DNA from: an uncultured SAR86 cluster bacterium
Lineage (GTDB): Bacteria; Pseudomonadota; Gammaproteobacteria; Magnimaribacterales; D2472
DNA length: 64,000 bases
Reading direction: 5' to 3'
Assembly (NCBI GenBank): GCA_902608115.1
Contig: CACLMT010000002.1
Location: 1-64,000 of the forward strand
Shown here: positions 1 to 9,367 of the stretch, piece by piece
How the letters are laid out: each line of letters starts with the position of its first letter
Position numbering within the stretch: the stretch's first letter is position 1
Position numbers and translations under genes: made by a program
Notes under the pieces: model-generated
The model's input: only the letters and a program-made list of their open reading frames with translations
Database searches by the model: none
What the model was told of the DNA's origin: nothing

Positions 1-1
1 A

Positions 2-1531
2 GTAGGCAAAAAAATTGTTTGGGTAGGCGATATTAATCAAAGCAAAAAAATTAAAGGTAAACATGTAAATTATGGAAATAAAGCTATAGCACCTGGGCTA
101 ATAGATGCTCATGGTCATGCGTCATATGTAGCATTTGCTACGCAAGTTGCAAATGTAGCATCACCTCCGGTTGGACCGGTTAAAACAATTGCTGATTTAC
201 AAAATGAGATAAAACAATTTATTAAAATAAAAAACCTTAAACCAGGTGAATGGGTTATTGGTCTAGGTTATGACGATTCATTGTTAAAAGAACAACGACA
301 TCCCACGAAAAAAGATTTAGATGAAATAAGTACCTTAAACCCTATCTTTTTAATTCATGTCTCAAGCCATCTTGGCACAGCTAGTTCACTTGCCCTATCT
401 CTAACAAACATTAACTCAGAAACTCAAGACCCGCCTGGCGGAGTCATAAGAAGATACAAAAACTCATCTGAACCTAATGGAGTCTTAGAAGAAACTGCGG
501 TCTACCCTCTTCAAATGCAAGTAATGAGCTCACATAAGGATCCTCTTGGCAGTGTTATAAAAGCAATGGAAGTTTATGCAAAAAACGGTATCACCACAGC
601 ACAAGATGGCGCATCAAATCCTCAATCAATAGAATTACTTCAAGCTGCAAATGACCAAGGAAAATTAAACATAGATGTAATTGCCTATCCGATTGGTCAA
701 AATGAGTCAGATGACTATGTAAGATCTCTAAATATTGGTAAGTATGATGGGCGATTAAAGATTGGTGGTATCAAACTAATTCTAGATGGGTCCCCTCAAG
801 GAAAAACAGCCTATTTAACTAAACCCTATTTCATACCGCCTCATAACCAAAACAAGAACTACAAGGGTTATCCCCTCATACCACAAAAGACTGTGAATCA
901 ATTAATTAACTTATATTCAATGGCAAAGATTCCTATCATGGCTCACGCTAATGGCGATGCGGCTGCAGACATGCTGATAGAAGCAATAAATAAAGCGGAT
1001 ATACAATATGATCATCGAACTATTATGATTCATGCTCAAACTGTAAGAGAGGATCAAATAGATGCAATGAAAAAACTTGGAATTATTCCTTCTTATTTCT
1101 CAACACATACTTTTTATTGGGGAGATTGGCATAGAGATTCGGTATTTGGTAAAGATAGAGCTATGAGAATAAGTCCAACTCATTCAACTCTTTCAAGAAA
1201 TATGCCTTTTACAGTGCACAATGATGCGCCTGTGGTTCCACCAGACATGATAAGACTACTTTGGTCCACAACAAATCGAATAACTCGCTCTGGAAAAACA
1301 CTTGGAGAAGATCAAAAAATTTCTACGTATGATGCTCTAAAAGCAATGACAATAAATGCAGCATATCAACATTTTGAAGATGATATTAAAGGCACTATTG
1401 AAGTAGGTAAATTAGCTGATTTAGTTGTTTTTTCTCAAGATCCATTAAACATGGCAACTGAAAATTTACTTAATCTTAAAGTTGTGGCGACATATTCTCA
1501 TGGCAAACAAATCTTTATAAATAAAGAATAA
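2..1531 (+). CDS. Amidohydrolase family 3 (YtcJ-like), 5'-truncated by window edge
   Basis: Frame is open from base 2 (VGKKIVWVGD...IAPGLIDAHGHASYV), upstream of the listed start at 281; HGH metal motif, MAHANGDAA, VHNDAPV, GKLADLVVFSQDP. Confidence 0.9.
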   Translation, partial: VGKKIVWVGDINQSKKIKGKHVNYGNKAIAPGLIDAHGHASYVAFATQVANVASPPVGPVKTIADLQNEIKQFIKIKNLKPGEWVIGLGYDDSLLKEQRHPTKKDLDEISTLNPIFLIHVSSHLGTASSLALSLTNINSETQDPPGGVIRRYKNSSEPNGVLEETAVYPLQMQVMSSHKDPLGSVIKAMEVYAKNGITTAQDGASNPQSIELLQAANDQGKLNIDVIAYPIGQNESDDYVRSLNIGKYDGRLKIGGIKLILDGSPQGKTAYLTKPYFIPPHNQNKNYKGYPLIPQKTVNQLINLYSMAKIPIMAHANGDAAADMLIEAINKADIQYDHRTIMIHAQTVREDQIDAMKKLGIIPSYFSTHTFYWGDWHRDSVFGKDRAMRISPTHSTLSRNMPFTVHNDAPVVPPDMIRLLWSTTNRITRSGKTLGEDQKISTYDALKAMTINAAYQHFEDDIKGTIEVGKLADLVVFSQDPLNMATENLLNLKVVATYSHGKQIFINKE

Positions 1532-1542
1532 AGTGACAAAAT

Positions 1543-1590
1543 TGGAGGGCGAACAAGGTTCGAACTGGCGACCTCAACCTTGGAAGAGTT
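1543..1590 (-). pseudogene. Degenerate 3'-half remnant of tRNA-Gly
   Basis: ggttcgaactggcgacctcaaccttgg nearly matches the T-arm/anticodon part of the intact tRNA-Gly at 3574-3649; the 5' half is missing. Confidence 0.65.
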
Positions 1591-1689
1591 ATGCGTTATC
1601 TTGGTCTCTTTCAAGACAAAACCATATAACATTTTTGCTGCTTTCTTGTCATGTATACTCTCATTAAGAAATAGTATTAGGAGAATTTT

Positions 1690-2094
1690 ATGAAAAATCC
1701 AATTGAAACAGCTGTGCTTACTCATTTAGCCGGCTGGAATGCAAATAGCCCAGACTATGGTGATAGAGATAAATGGCTAACTGCTTGGCATCCTGACTGT
1801 GTCTTTCAAGACCCAGTTGGCGGCAAAGAAAAGCATGGAAAAAGAGCCAGAGAAGACACATGGGATAAAGGTTTCCAACCCGGGCATAGTTGGAATTGCG
1901 AACTAGTTTTTATGTCTGTTAATGTCGATCAAGTAGCCGTACATCTAATCAATCATGGGAATATTGATGGTAATACCTTTGATCTAGAATCTATCGAAAT
2001 CTATTGGATTGGTGATTGTGGCAGAATTGTCCGTTGTCACACTTATTTCAATCCAACTGAAGACATGAATCTAGATCCATACTGGACCGTATAG
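1690..2094 (+). CDS. SnoaL-like / NTF2-fold protein
   Basis: 134 aa; DKWLTAWHPDCVFQDPVGG...IYWIGDCGRIVRCHTYFNP pattern; RBS taggag upstream. Confidence 0.75.
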   Translation: MKNPIETAVLTHLAGWNANSPDYGDRDKWLTAWHPDCVFQDPVGGKEKHGKRAREDTWDKGFQPGHSWNCELVFMSVNVDQVAVHLINHGNIDGNTFDLESIEIYWIGDCGRIVRCHTYFNPTEDMNLDPYWTV

Positions 2095-2095
2095 A

Positions 2096-2109
2096 ACTGG
2101 AGCGGGAAA
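2096..2109. repeat. 14-bp direct copy of tRNA-Gly 3' terminus (actggagcgggaaa)
   Basis: Identical to 3572-3585, which covers the CCA end and acceptor strand of tRNA-Gly. Confidence 0.7.
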
Positions 2110-2125
2110 ACTAGGAGGATGTTTT

Positions 2126-3325
2126 TCATTTCTCGTTCCACTTAATCACTTGCAACTCTGGCAAGGGAACCTTTAAACCTTTAGCTTCTACCCATCGCAG
2201 GGTAATGAAACCGAAATTATGTCCACTTGTATCCAACCAATTAGGATGCCCAGGATCTTGATGGGCAACAACAAATTGCACCGAGCCGTCTTTAGAGTAC
2301 TGCACCTCATCTAACGTCAGAGAAGTGGGTCGGTGCAGATAATCTGCAATTTCATGCCAGCGAGATTCCAAAGCAATATTCCAGTAACGAGTATCGGGCG
2401 GCTGCACCCGCATCAACAAAACCTCATCGTCGGCAAGCTGGTAACTACCAATCATATAAAGGTTGTCGTTACCACTAATCGCTCCGCCCAAATTCTCTGA
2501 GGTCGCCTCTATAAAAAAATTAGTTTTCTCCATTAGTTCCGGTAAAACCCTATGATGTAAAGTAGTCAAACTGAAAAACGCATAGCTGGTTCCTATAATG
2601 GCGTCTGCCACTTCTTGGTCAGTAACTGGCCTGAAGGGAAGTACATCACCCAGCACTTCAATATGAAAGCTTGGCAGTTCCTCATGTTCGCGCTGGGCAA
2701 TGTACTGCCGCACCAAAATACCTGATGCATCAACCGGAGTTTGCACCCATTGGCCTGGTATATCAGGTGCTTCCTGACTGAGAATCAACGTGAAGTTTCC
2801 TGCTTCATCAAGGTTTAGTGTTTTATCACTAAGATACGCAAACTGGCGCCGAGGTGTATTACCTTGACCAGCATTGAAGGTTAGCCCCAAGTAGCGGACG
2901 CTACCCACGTTACCAGTAATTTTATAGTCGTACTGCCCATCAATTGCAACAAATTCGTATTCAGCATCTGGATTATCGCCTCCCACCTTGCGCACCAGAG
3001 TGTCCATGCGTTGAAAATGCGGCATTCGGGGATTTGCATCAGCAGCTACTTCTACGCTCATGGCTATCACCCGCAATAACCAGCGCATGCCCTCAGCTGC
3101 TTCCTGTTCAGTCCTGGCATCATTCAGCACCATCCTCCGAGCAGTAGCCAGTGCCTCCTCAAAATCTAATAATGCTTGATGTGATGCTAGAGTTGAATAA
3201 TTCTGATTGGAGCTTACCCCAAAACCCATGAGCGCTGAGTACAAGGCTGGACCACGCGGTACCTGATAACCAAGAACTACACCAATAATAATAAGCAGCA
3301 CCGCGATAAGAAATTTTTTATTCAT
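2126..3325 (-). CDS. DUF1214-type secreted/membrane-anchored protein
   Basis: 399 aa with N-terminal hydrophobic segment; YDYKITGNVGSVRYLGLTFNAGQG and ...YWNIALESRWHE... typical of DUF1214; visibly GC-richer than flanks. Confidence 0.7.
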   Translation of the reverse strand: MNKKFLIAVLLIIIGVVLGYQVPRGPALYSALMGFGVSSNQNYSTLASHQALLDFEEALATARRMVLNDARTEQEAAEGMRWLLRVIAMSVEVAADANPRMPHFQRMDTLVRKVGGDNPDAEYEFVAIDGQYDYKITGNVGSVRYLGLTFNAGQGNTPRRQFAYLSDKTLNLDEAGNFTLILSQEAPDIPGQWVQTPVDASGILVRQYIAQREHEELPSFHIEVLGDVLPFRPVTDQEVADAIIGTSYAFFSLTTLHHRVLPELMEKTNFFIEATSENLGGAISGNDNLYMIGSYQLADDEVLLMRVQPPDTRYWNIALESRWHEIADYLHRPTSLTLDEVQYSKDGSVQFVVAHQDPGHPNWLDTSGHNFGFITLRWVEAKGLKVPLPELQVIKWNEK

Positions 3326-3359
3326 AGCAACTCTTCATATTTTATGTATATTTAGACTT

Positions 3360-3551
3360 ATGAACAACACTATAAAAATAGCTTTAATTATTGCAGTATC
3401 AATTCTGATTGGTGTTATTTATTACTCCCACAATACAGACTATAAAACTTGTGTCAGGGAACAGTATGAACAAATACAAAAAGAGTATGGAGGAGTAAGA
3501 CAAGCACCTGATTATGTTAATCGAAGATGTCAACACCTGATTAAAAAATAG
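3360..3551 (+). CDS. Small membrane-anchored hypothetical protein
   Basis: 63 aa, N-terminal TM segment, in the interval between tRNA-Gly copies. Confidence 0.5.
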   Translation: MNNTIKIALIIAVSILIGVIYYSHNTDYKTCVREQYEQIQKEYGGVRQAPDYVNRRCQHLIKK

Positions 3552-3573
3552 ACTTACATCTTCTTCTGTCTAC

Positions 3574-3649
3574 TGGAGCGGGAAACGAGGTTCGAACTCG
3601 CGACCTCAACCTTGGCAAGGTTGCGCTCTACCAACTGAGCTATTCCCGC
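3574..3649 (-). tRNA. tRNA-Gly(GCC)
   Basis: Reverse complement gives GCGGGAA...TTGCCAA...GGTTCGAAC..TTCCCGC T CCA with complete cloverleaf arms. Confidence 0.95.
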
Positions 3650-3697
3650 TTTTGAGTTGGTTAATATACATCCAAGGAATTTAGCATTCAAGTAGCT

Positions 3698-3979
3698 TTA
3701 ATCAGGATTGAGGGTACCTAATCCTTCTTGTATTCGCTGTCTTTCTCGAAGGCGTTGCTCTTTTTCAAATGTTTTTTCACTCACTTCTTGAAGGTGGTCC
3801 AATTCTTCTTTTGTGTAACAATATTTTTCAGGAATCTTTGTTCCTAAGACTTTTTCTAGTCGACAAATCTTTTCACCCTCTTCTTCATCAGATTTAACTT
3901 CATCAGACAATGCACTCGGATTAGATGCGCACCCTGATACCATAACAATAAGGGAGATTGGTAGTAATATTTTTTTCAT
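3698..3979 (-). CDS. Small lipoprotein, hypothetical
   Basis: 93 aa; MKKILLPISLIVMVSGC lipobox. Confidence 0.65.
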   Translation of the reverse strand: MKKILLPISLIVMVSGCASNPSALSDEVKSDEEEGEKICRLEKVLGTKIPEKYCYTKEELDHLQEVSEKTFEKEQRLRERQRIQEGLGTLNPD

Positions 3980-4036
3980 TTTGATTCCTTTTTTGAGGAG
4001 ATTAATATAACCCTATGAGGATAAGCATTCAAGCAA

Positions 4037-5179
4037 TTATTCTTTACTTAAATTTTCAATAATAGTTTTTGTATCCTCTCCTAAGGAAGGAGCTGTTTTA
4101 TCTATACTTAGTCTCTCATCATCAAATATAGCTGGATGAGAAACAGCATTAAGTTTACCTTGATGGGGACTGGTCATTTGAAAGATTGTTTTACTCGCTT
4201 TAACCTGTGGATGGTTTATTACTTCCTCTCTAGGTGTGGATTCAGCACAAGGAACATCATTAGCTCTTAATGCATTGATGGACTCTTCAACAGTTAGATC
4301 CATAAATGAATACAATGCTTTTGCAACTAACTCCGACATATTTTCACTTCTAGCTGAAGCGTTAACAAAACGAGGATCGGTTTTATATTCAGGCTTTTTA
4401 ATAGCATCAAAAATTCCAAACCACTGGGCATCTGTCATTGCAGCCATGACAAAAAACCCATCCTTTGCAGGTACTAGACTTGAATATGTGGATGATAGTG
4501 GAGGTAATTTTTTAACATCTTTATCTAGCAAAGTTTCATTCATCATTCCATCAGGCCACAAGAAGAAAATTGCTGAATCCAACATAGATAATTTAATATG
4601 ACTTGCTTTGCCTGTTTTCTCCCGCTTATACAGAGCAGCGGTTAGTGCTTGGCAAGCAGTGTAGGCAGTGATTTTGTCAAAAATCAAAGTTTTTATATAG
4701 GCAGGTTTGTCATCACTGGATTGAATGCTTGTCGCCCCTGACATGCCTTGGATTACATGATCGTATGCTGGCGCTGATGACAAAGGACCCTCTTCTCCAA
4801 ACCCAGTAATGGATACATAAATCAAGTTTGGATTGATCTTTATTAAAGCTTCTCTTCCAAGCCCTAATTTCTCATTTACACCTAATCTAAAGTTACTAAT
4901 AAATACATCAGCCTCTTCAACCAATTTTAATAAAATCTTAAGTTCTTTCTTATCTTTAAGATTTAAGTTAAGCGATTGTTTCCCTCGGTTACAGTTTGCA
5001 AAAATAGCTGAAAAACCTCCTTTTTGAGTTCCTAAATAGCGCATAGAATCACCTAGCCCAGTTGGTTCAACTTTGATAACCTCAGAACCTTGGTCACACA
5101 GAATCATTGTTGCCAAGGAAGCTGTGACTATACTTGAAAGTTCTAATATTTTTATTCCTTCTAAAGGTTTATCTTGCAT
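4037..5179 (-). CDS. CoA transferase family III (CaiB/BaiF)
   Basis: LEGIKILELSSIVTASLATMILCDQGSEVIKVEP...GDSMR; YVSITGFGEEGPLSSAPAYDHVIQGMSG. Confidence 0.9.
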   Translation of the reverse strand: MQDKPLEGIKILELSSIVTASLATMILCDQGSEVIKVEPTGLGDSMRYLGTQKGGFSAIFANCNRGKQSLNLNLKDKKELKILLKLVEEADVFISNFRLGVNEKLGLGREALIKINPNLIYVSITGFGEEGPLSSAPAYDHVIQGMSGATSIQSSDDKPAYIKTLIFDKITAYTACQALTAALYKREKTGKASHIKLSMLDSAIFFLWPDGMMNETLLDKDVKKLPPLSSTYSSLVPAKDGFFVMAAMTDAQWFGIFDAIKKPEYKTDPRFVNASARSENMSELVAKALYSFMDLTVEESINALRANDVPCAESTPREEVINHPQVKASKTIFQMTSPHQGKLNAVSHPAIFDDERLSIDKTAPSLGEDTKTIIENLSKE

Positions 5180-5184
5180 GATTG

Positions 5185-5589
5185 CTAAGCCTCCTTATTA
5201 TTAAATTGCTCTAAAGATTCCATCATCTTCTCTTTAACTTTTTCAATTGCTTTTAGAGGTCTAACCATGACTTTAAAATCAATAATCTTACCCTCATCAT
5301 TCCATGTAATTATATCTACCCCATTAACGGAAATTTCATCAATAAAAGTTTCAAACTCAAGAACGCAATAACAGTCTTGAACAATTGTTTTTACATATTC
5401 AAATCGATCCATGTTAAAAGATTCTCCTGCTGACATTAGATATAATTTTGTCATCTCCTTACCTTCAATTGATTTGAATATAACTGGGGAAGAAAAAATT
5501 ACTGACTCATCTAAAATTTCATCTAAGAAGCTAATATCTTCTGACCGATAATTATCTAACCATTTTTGTAAATATTGATCTGTTCTCAT
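5185..5589 (-). CDS. NTF2-like / SnoaL-like protein
   Basis: 134 aa; LQKWLDNYRSEDISFLDEILDESVIFSSPV... WNDEGKIIDFKVMVRP. Confidence 0.6.
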   Translation of the reverse strand: MRTDQYLQKWLDNYRSEDISFLDEILDESVIFSSPVIFKSIEGKEMTKLYLMSAGESFNMDRFEYVKTIVQDCYCVLEFETFIDEISVNGVDIITWNDEGKIIDFKVMVRPLKAIEKVKEKMMESLEQFNNKEA

Positions 5590-5682
5590 AATAAATCTTA
5601 AAAATATTCAGCGAAGATGTGAAAAAATTAGGATATACGAAGCCCTGAAAATAGAATTTTTTAAAATTTTGAAGTTGCTATA

Positions 5683-5811
5683 TTATTTTCTTTGTCTTAA
5701 CTTTCGTAAATGTCGATACTCATTTAACTTCTTTTTCTCAACGAATTTACGTGTAAGATGACGTTTTTTTCTAGCAGCTTCAGATTTTTGAATTCTTAAA
5801 GCTTTATCCAT
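5683..5811 (-). CDS. 42-aa highly basic microprotein (not in supplied ORF track)
   Basis: MDKALRIQKSEAARKKRHLTRKFVEKKKLNEYRHLRKLRQRK*; in-frame stop, AAGAAAG before ATG, in a gap between same-strand genes. Confidence 0.5.
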   Translation of the reverse strand: MDKALRIQKSEAARKKRHLTRKFVEKKKLNEYRHLRKLRQRK

Positions 5812-5926
5812 TCTTTCTTAATATTCTCATATAGAAAAATAGAATGCAAAAAAGAAGATGATTATTTGCTAAGTTTATTTAACCAGATACACACATCAAA
5901 ATTTTATCTCGAACTCATGACATATT

Positions 5927-6883
5927 TTATCCTTGATGGTTACCTTTTTTTTGTGGTAAATAAATTTCTGCCATCATACAACGAACACTCCCACCTGAAA
6001 CATTTTCAATACTATCGATAGGCACACTTAAGATTCTAGCTTTCTTTTCAAGACGAAGAATCTGCTCCTTAGTTAATGAATTTTTTGCCCGTTGAGACAT
6101 AACAATTATATTTTTAGTAGATGCTGTCGTGAGTTCAAGCATATTTCCAGCAAAAGCATTCATTTGGTCAATAGTGAGTTCTACAATTTCATGTCCTGTT
6201 CTTTTGAAACTCTCAAAAACTGTATTGCGCTCATCAGGATTAGGTATCGCTTTACCACATATAACAACAAAAGAATCACCGATACACATTAAAACATTTG
6301 TATGGTAAATCGGTATATCATTTTGATCTACTGCATTAAAGGCAACAATAGTAAAGTTCATCCTTTGAGAAAAATCATCAAGGACATCCAAATGGGTTCT
6401 TGAAGAAATGCAAGCATAAGCAATACGATTAACCCTATCAAGAACTAAACTACCTGTACCCTCAAGGTAATGACCTTCTTTCTCATGATAAGACAAATCA
6501 ACTACCTTACTCACCCTAAATTTATACTCGTCAACAAGCTGATCGATAATATCATGACGACGTTCTGCCCTTCGATTAACAGCTTCCATGGGATAAAGGA
6601 CAACTGTACCATCAGCATGAAAACTCACCCAATTATTAGGAAATATTGCATCTGGTTTAGGCGGTTCTTGTGTATCATTAAATTCAATTACTTCCACTCC
6701 ACACTTTTTAAGTGCAATCGTAAATAATTCAAATTCCTCTAATGCCTTTTCCAGCTGATCAGCGATGCTTGCATCAGTTTTCACCTGAAAACGATTTGAT
6801 GTTCCTGTTAAAGGATTGCCATAAAAACATGTCGGACGAATCATTAGAACGGAAGATGCGAATTGTGATTCTCTATCAGTCAT
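5927..6883 (-). CDS. Amidinotransferase/DDAH-fold hydrolase, CtlX-like (citrulline/arginine-related)
   Basis: MIRPTCFYGNPLTGTSNRFQ; FPNNWVSFHADGTVVLYPMEAVNRRAERR; YLEGTGSLVLDR; GGSVRCMMAEI with terminal Cys motif. Confidence 0.85.
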   Translation of the reverse strand: MTDRESQFASSVLMIRPTCFYGNPLTGTSNRFQVKTDASIADQLEKALEEFELFTIALKKCGVEVIEFNDTQEPPKPDAIFPNNWVSFHADGTVVLYPMEAVNRRAERRHDIIDQLVDEYKFRVSKVVDLSYHEKEGHYLEGTGSLVLDRVNRIAYACISSRTHLDVLDDFSQRMNFTIVAFNAVDQNDIPIYHTNVLMCIGDSFVVICGKAIPNPDERNTVFESFKRTGHEIVELTIDQMNAFAGNMLELTTASTKNIIVMSQRAKNSLTKEQILRLEKKARILSVPIDSIENVSGGSVRCMMAEIYLPQKKGNHQG

Positions 6884-6902
6884 TGTTTATAATAATAACA
6901 AT

Positions 6903-7250
6903 ATGGAAACGTTAAAAGAATTAATTCAAGAGGCTCATTCCTTAATACCTAAAATTTCTTGTAATGAATTCTCTAACAACAAAGACAAATTCTTGATTAT
7001 TGATGTTAGAGAAGCTAGTGAAATTCAGGAAACTGGAATGATTGAAGGTGCTATCAATATTCCTAGAGGATTAATTGAAATGAAACTTACGCCCGGTGAA
7101 AATGATCTTAATTCTAACACTCCAATTGTTGTCTATTGTGGTGGAGGAAGTAGAGCATCATTAGCCGGCAAAACTCTAAAAGAAATTGGTTTTACCTCAG
7201 TTCAAAACTTAGAAGGTGGTTTTAGAGGCTTTAAAAAATTTTCTAGCTAA
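6903..7250 (+). CDS. Rhodanese-like domain protein
   Basis: LIIDVREASEIQETGMIEGAINIPRGLIE... VVYCGGGSRASLAGKTL. Confidence 0.9.
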   Translation: METLKELIQEAHSLIPKISCNEFSNNKDKFLIIDVREASEIQETGMIEGAINIPRGLIEMKLTPGENDLNSNTPIVVYCGGGSRASLAGKTLKEIGFTSVQNLEGGFRGFKKFSS

Positions 7251-8239
7251 TTAAGATCAGGTAATAAAGTTGCCAAATGATCAAATGCTGCTCTTTGATA
7301 CTCAGGACTTGCGCCTGCCATGACCTCACCTTTTACAGCGCAACTTTCATAAGCCACTCTTCTAGCTTTAGGATCAGAAAAATCTAATTCTATATTTTCT
7401 GGATCATAAACTTTCTTAGTATCTCCATTAAGTTTTAATTTACAATTTGCCCAACTATATGCATCAGGCCAAAGCTTTAATGGATTGGGGCCATCAAAAG
7501 AATGAAAGGCATTTGGATATACTTCGATATTAGCATTACCTCCATTTCTATTTATAACGTCAACTAACTCTATACACGGTTTAGGAGGTGTCCAATTATC
7601 TTCTTCTCCAATATAGATTTGCATAAAATCTTCATCCCACTTATTTAGATCAGGGAGAGCTAAACATCCTGGATACCACATAAGATAACCAGAAAAAGAA
7701 GCGTTAGGTTTGTTTAAAGATTCTTGCAAAGGCACCCAAGCATTAAAAAGAGTTGCAGTACCACCTAAACTCCAGCCTGCAGCATATATTTTATTATTAT
7801 CGATTCTAGGATCATCCCATAATAGATTTAAACTCATAGCCATATCATAAATTACACTTTCAGAAGTAACATTAATTTGATTACCCACTGTGCTATTCAC
7901 CCCCCTAGAATCAAAAGGATGCATAGCAAAAACTATAAAATCAGCTTTACGCATTTGTTCAAGATATTCCAAATGATGCGCTCTCCAATTCGAAGATCCA
8001 TGAGATGCAATGATCAAAGAATAAGGCTTTGAGGAATCATAATCATCTGGAAAATGCATAACTCCAAAAATCTCTAAATCTTTTTGAGCACTCAAACCCT
8101 CCCCAAAGATATTTTCAAAACCTAATATATTTTTTGAAGGATAATATATTTTTTCTTGAAGATAGGATGGCTTCTCGGCAACCGAAGAAAAACAACCTAC
8201 AAATAAGGTACCTAGAGCAAGAATAAAGAGATTTTTCAC
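7247..8239 (-). CDS. Secreted alpha/beta hydrolase (dienelactone hydrolase/PHB-depolymerase-like lipoprotein)
   Basis: LFVGC lipobox; SLIIASHGSSNW; AAGWSLGGTATLF nucleophile elbow. Confidence 0.8.
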   Translation of the reverse strand: MKNLFILALGTLFVGCFSSVAEKPSYLQEKIYYPSKNILGFENIFGEGLSAQKDLEIFGVMHFPDDYDSSKPYSLIIASHGSSNWRAHHLEYLEQMRKADFIVFAMHPFDSRGVNSTVGNQINVTSESVIYDMAMSLNLLWDDPRIDNNKIYAAGWSLGGTATLFNAWVPLQESLNKPNASFSGYLMWYPGCLALPDLNKWDEDFMQIYIGEEDNWTPPKPCIELVDVINRNGGNANIEVYPNAFHSFDGPNPLKLWPDAYSWANCKLKLNGDTKKVYDPENIELDFSDPKARRVAYESCAVKGEVMAGASPEYQRAAFDHLATLLPDLN

Positions 8240-8256
8240 CTTTGAAGTTTATCAAA

Positions 8257-8286
8257 AAAAAGAGAGCTTTCGCTCTCTTTTTGATT
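8257..8286 (-). terminator. Hairpin terminator (aaagagagc-tttc-gctctcttttt), possibly bidirectional
   Basis: GAGAGC/GCTCTC stem with A/T tracts on both sides, between two minus-strand genes. Confidence 0.7.
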
Positions 8287-8313
8287 AGTTTAATTAAAAC
8301 TTTCTATATAAAT

Positions 8314-8553
8314 CTATAACACCATCATTGCAAATATATAGAAGATCATAACTGCGTCACTTGGAGTTTCTTCTTTGTAAACAGATTCTTTTATTTCTTT
8401 TGAATCAGCTTTGGAAGGTTCCACTTGAGCTACTTCTTTTTGTGCTACTGGTTCTGAGACCTCTTTAGCTACATCTATATCTGCTGGGTCAACTGGATTA
8501 TCTGCAATTACAAAAAGCGGTAATACCAATAAAGCAAGTTTAAAAAATTTCAT
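8314..8553 (-). CDS. Small hypothetical protein with signal peptide and C-terminal hydrophobic segment
   Basis: 79 aa; MKFFKLALLVLPLFVIA. Confidence 0.5.
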   Translation of the reverse strand: MKFFKLALLVLPLFVIADNPVDPADIDVAKEVSEPVAQKEVAQVEPSKADSKEIKESVYKEETPSDAVMIFYIFAMMVL

Positions 8554-8575
8554 TATTTACCTCATATTATAAAAA

Positions 8576-9265
8576 TTAATTGACACGAATCATTAAATGA
8601 TCAGAGTGATCTTTTACATCTAGTTTTAGATCAGCAAGCTCTGCTTCATGGATTGTAGATAATGCATCCACTTTTTTGCCCCAATCAGCATAACTATCAT
8701 AGCCACAATAAAAATTCCATGTAAGTTCTGGTCCCCAAAAATGTTCTGTCATGTTACAGCCACCAAAAGCCTTATCGTATGCATCAAATAATATTTTTGC
8801 ATTTGCCCTGCTTTCATTATTAGTTAAGTATGAACCGAAAGAATATTTAGCCTCTAAAACATAAGGCGTTCTTTTGGTTAAATTTCTGACGACAACAGCA
8901 GCTAATTTATCTGTATGATCTCCATAAAGTTGTCTATACGTGGATGGTAATGGGGCGCCATCATCATTAATTTTTGCAAATTGATCCCAATCATCAAAAT
9001 AACAATAAGTAAGAAATGATCTATCACCTCCAAATTGGTGTCTTAACATTCCGCAAGAGTTATAACCATTTTTTTCTAAAGTCGAAATACTTCCTAATAA
9101 AGATTTTTTTAAAGTTTCGGGGTTTCCTCCTGCAGGCTGTGTATATGTAGATATATAAACAAAATTATTTTCATGCATGGTTGTATTATTTTCTAACTCT
9201 TCATGATGAGCAGCAAATAAACCTAAGCTGATAACAAAAGCACAAAATGAAAGAATGTGTTTCAT
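8576..9265 (-). CDS. Secreted hypothetical protein
   Basis: 229 aa, signal peptide; two internally similar halves (FLTYCYFDDWDQ / WNFYCGYDSYADW). Confidence 0.6.
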   Translation of the reverse strand: MKHILSFCAFVISLGLFAAHHEELENNTTMHENNFVYISTYTQPAGGNPETLKKSLLGSISTLEKNGYNSCGMLRHQFGGDRSFLTYCYFDDWDQFAKINDDGAPLPSTYRQLYGDHTDKLAAVVVRNLTKRTPYVLEAKYSFGSYLTNNESRANAKILFDAYDKAFGGCNMTEHFWGPELTWNFYCGYDSYADWGKKVDALSTIHEAELADLKLDVKDHSDHLMIRVN

Positions 9266-9367
9266 AATAATTTCTCCTATATAAATTATTTATAAGATTA
9301 GTTTAATCATTAAATATATTTTTTTAAAGTAGTTGAAAAAGAATTCAAGGGCAGATAGTCTTCATGT

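Noticed and set aside
1498-1725. 75-aa minus-strand ORF
   Set aside because: Antisense across the tRNA-Gly remnant and the start of the SnoaL-like gene; no recognisable domain.
2944-3147. 67-aa plus ORF inside the DUF1214 gene
   Set aside because: Antisense shadow ORF in a GC-richer gene; Pro/Cys-rich composition typical of noncoding frames.
4236-5027. ORFs 4236-4601 and 4833-5027 (+)
   Set aside because: Antisense to a clear CoA transferase.
6092-6727. ORFs 6092-6292 and 6470-6727 (+)
   Set aside because: Antisense to the amidinotransferase-fold gene.
5927-6883. Calling this an arginine deiminase (arcA)
   Set aside because: Length and motifs fit DDAH/CtlX-like proteins better than the ~400-aa ArcA.
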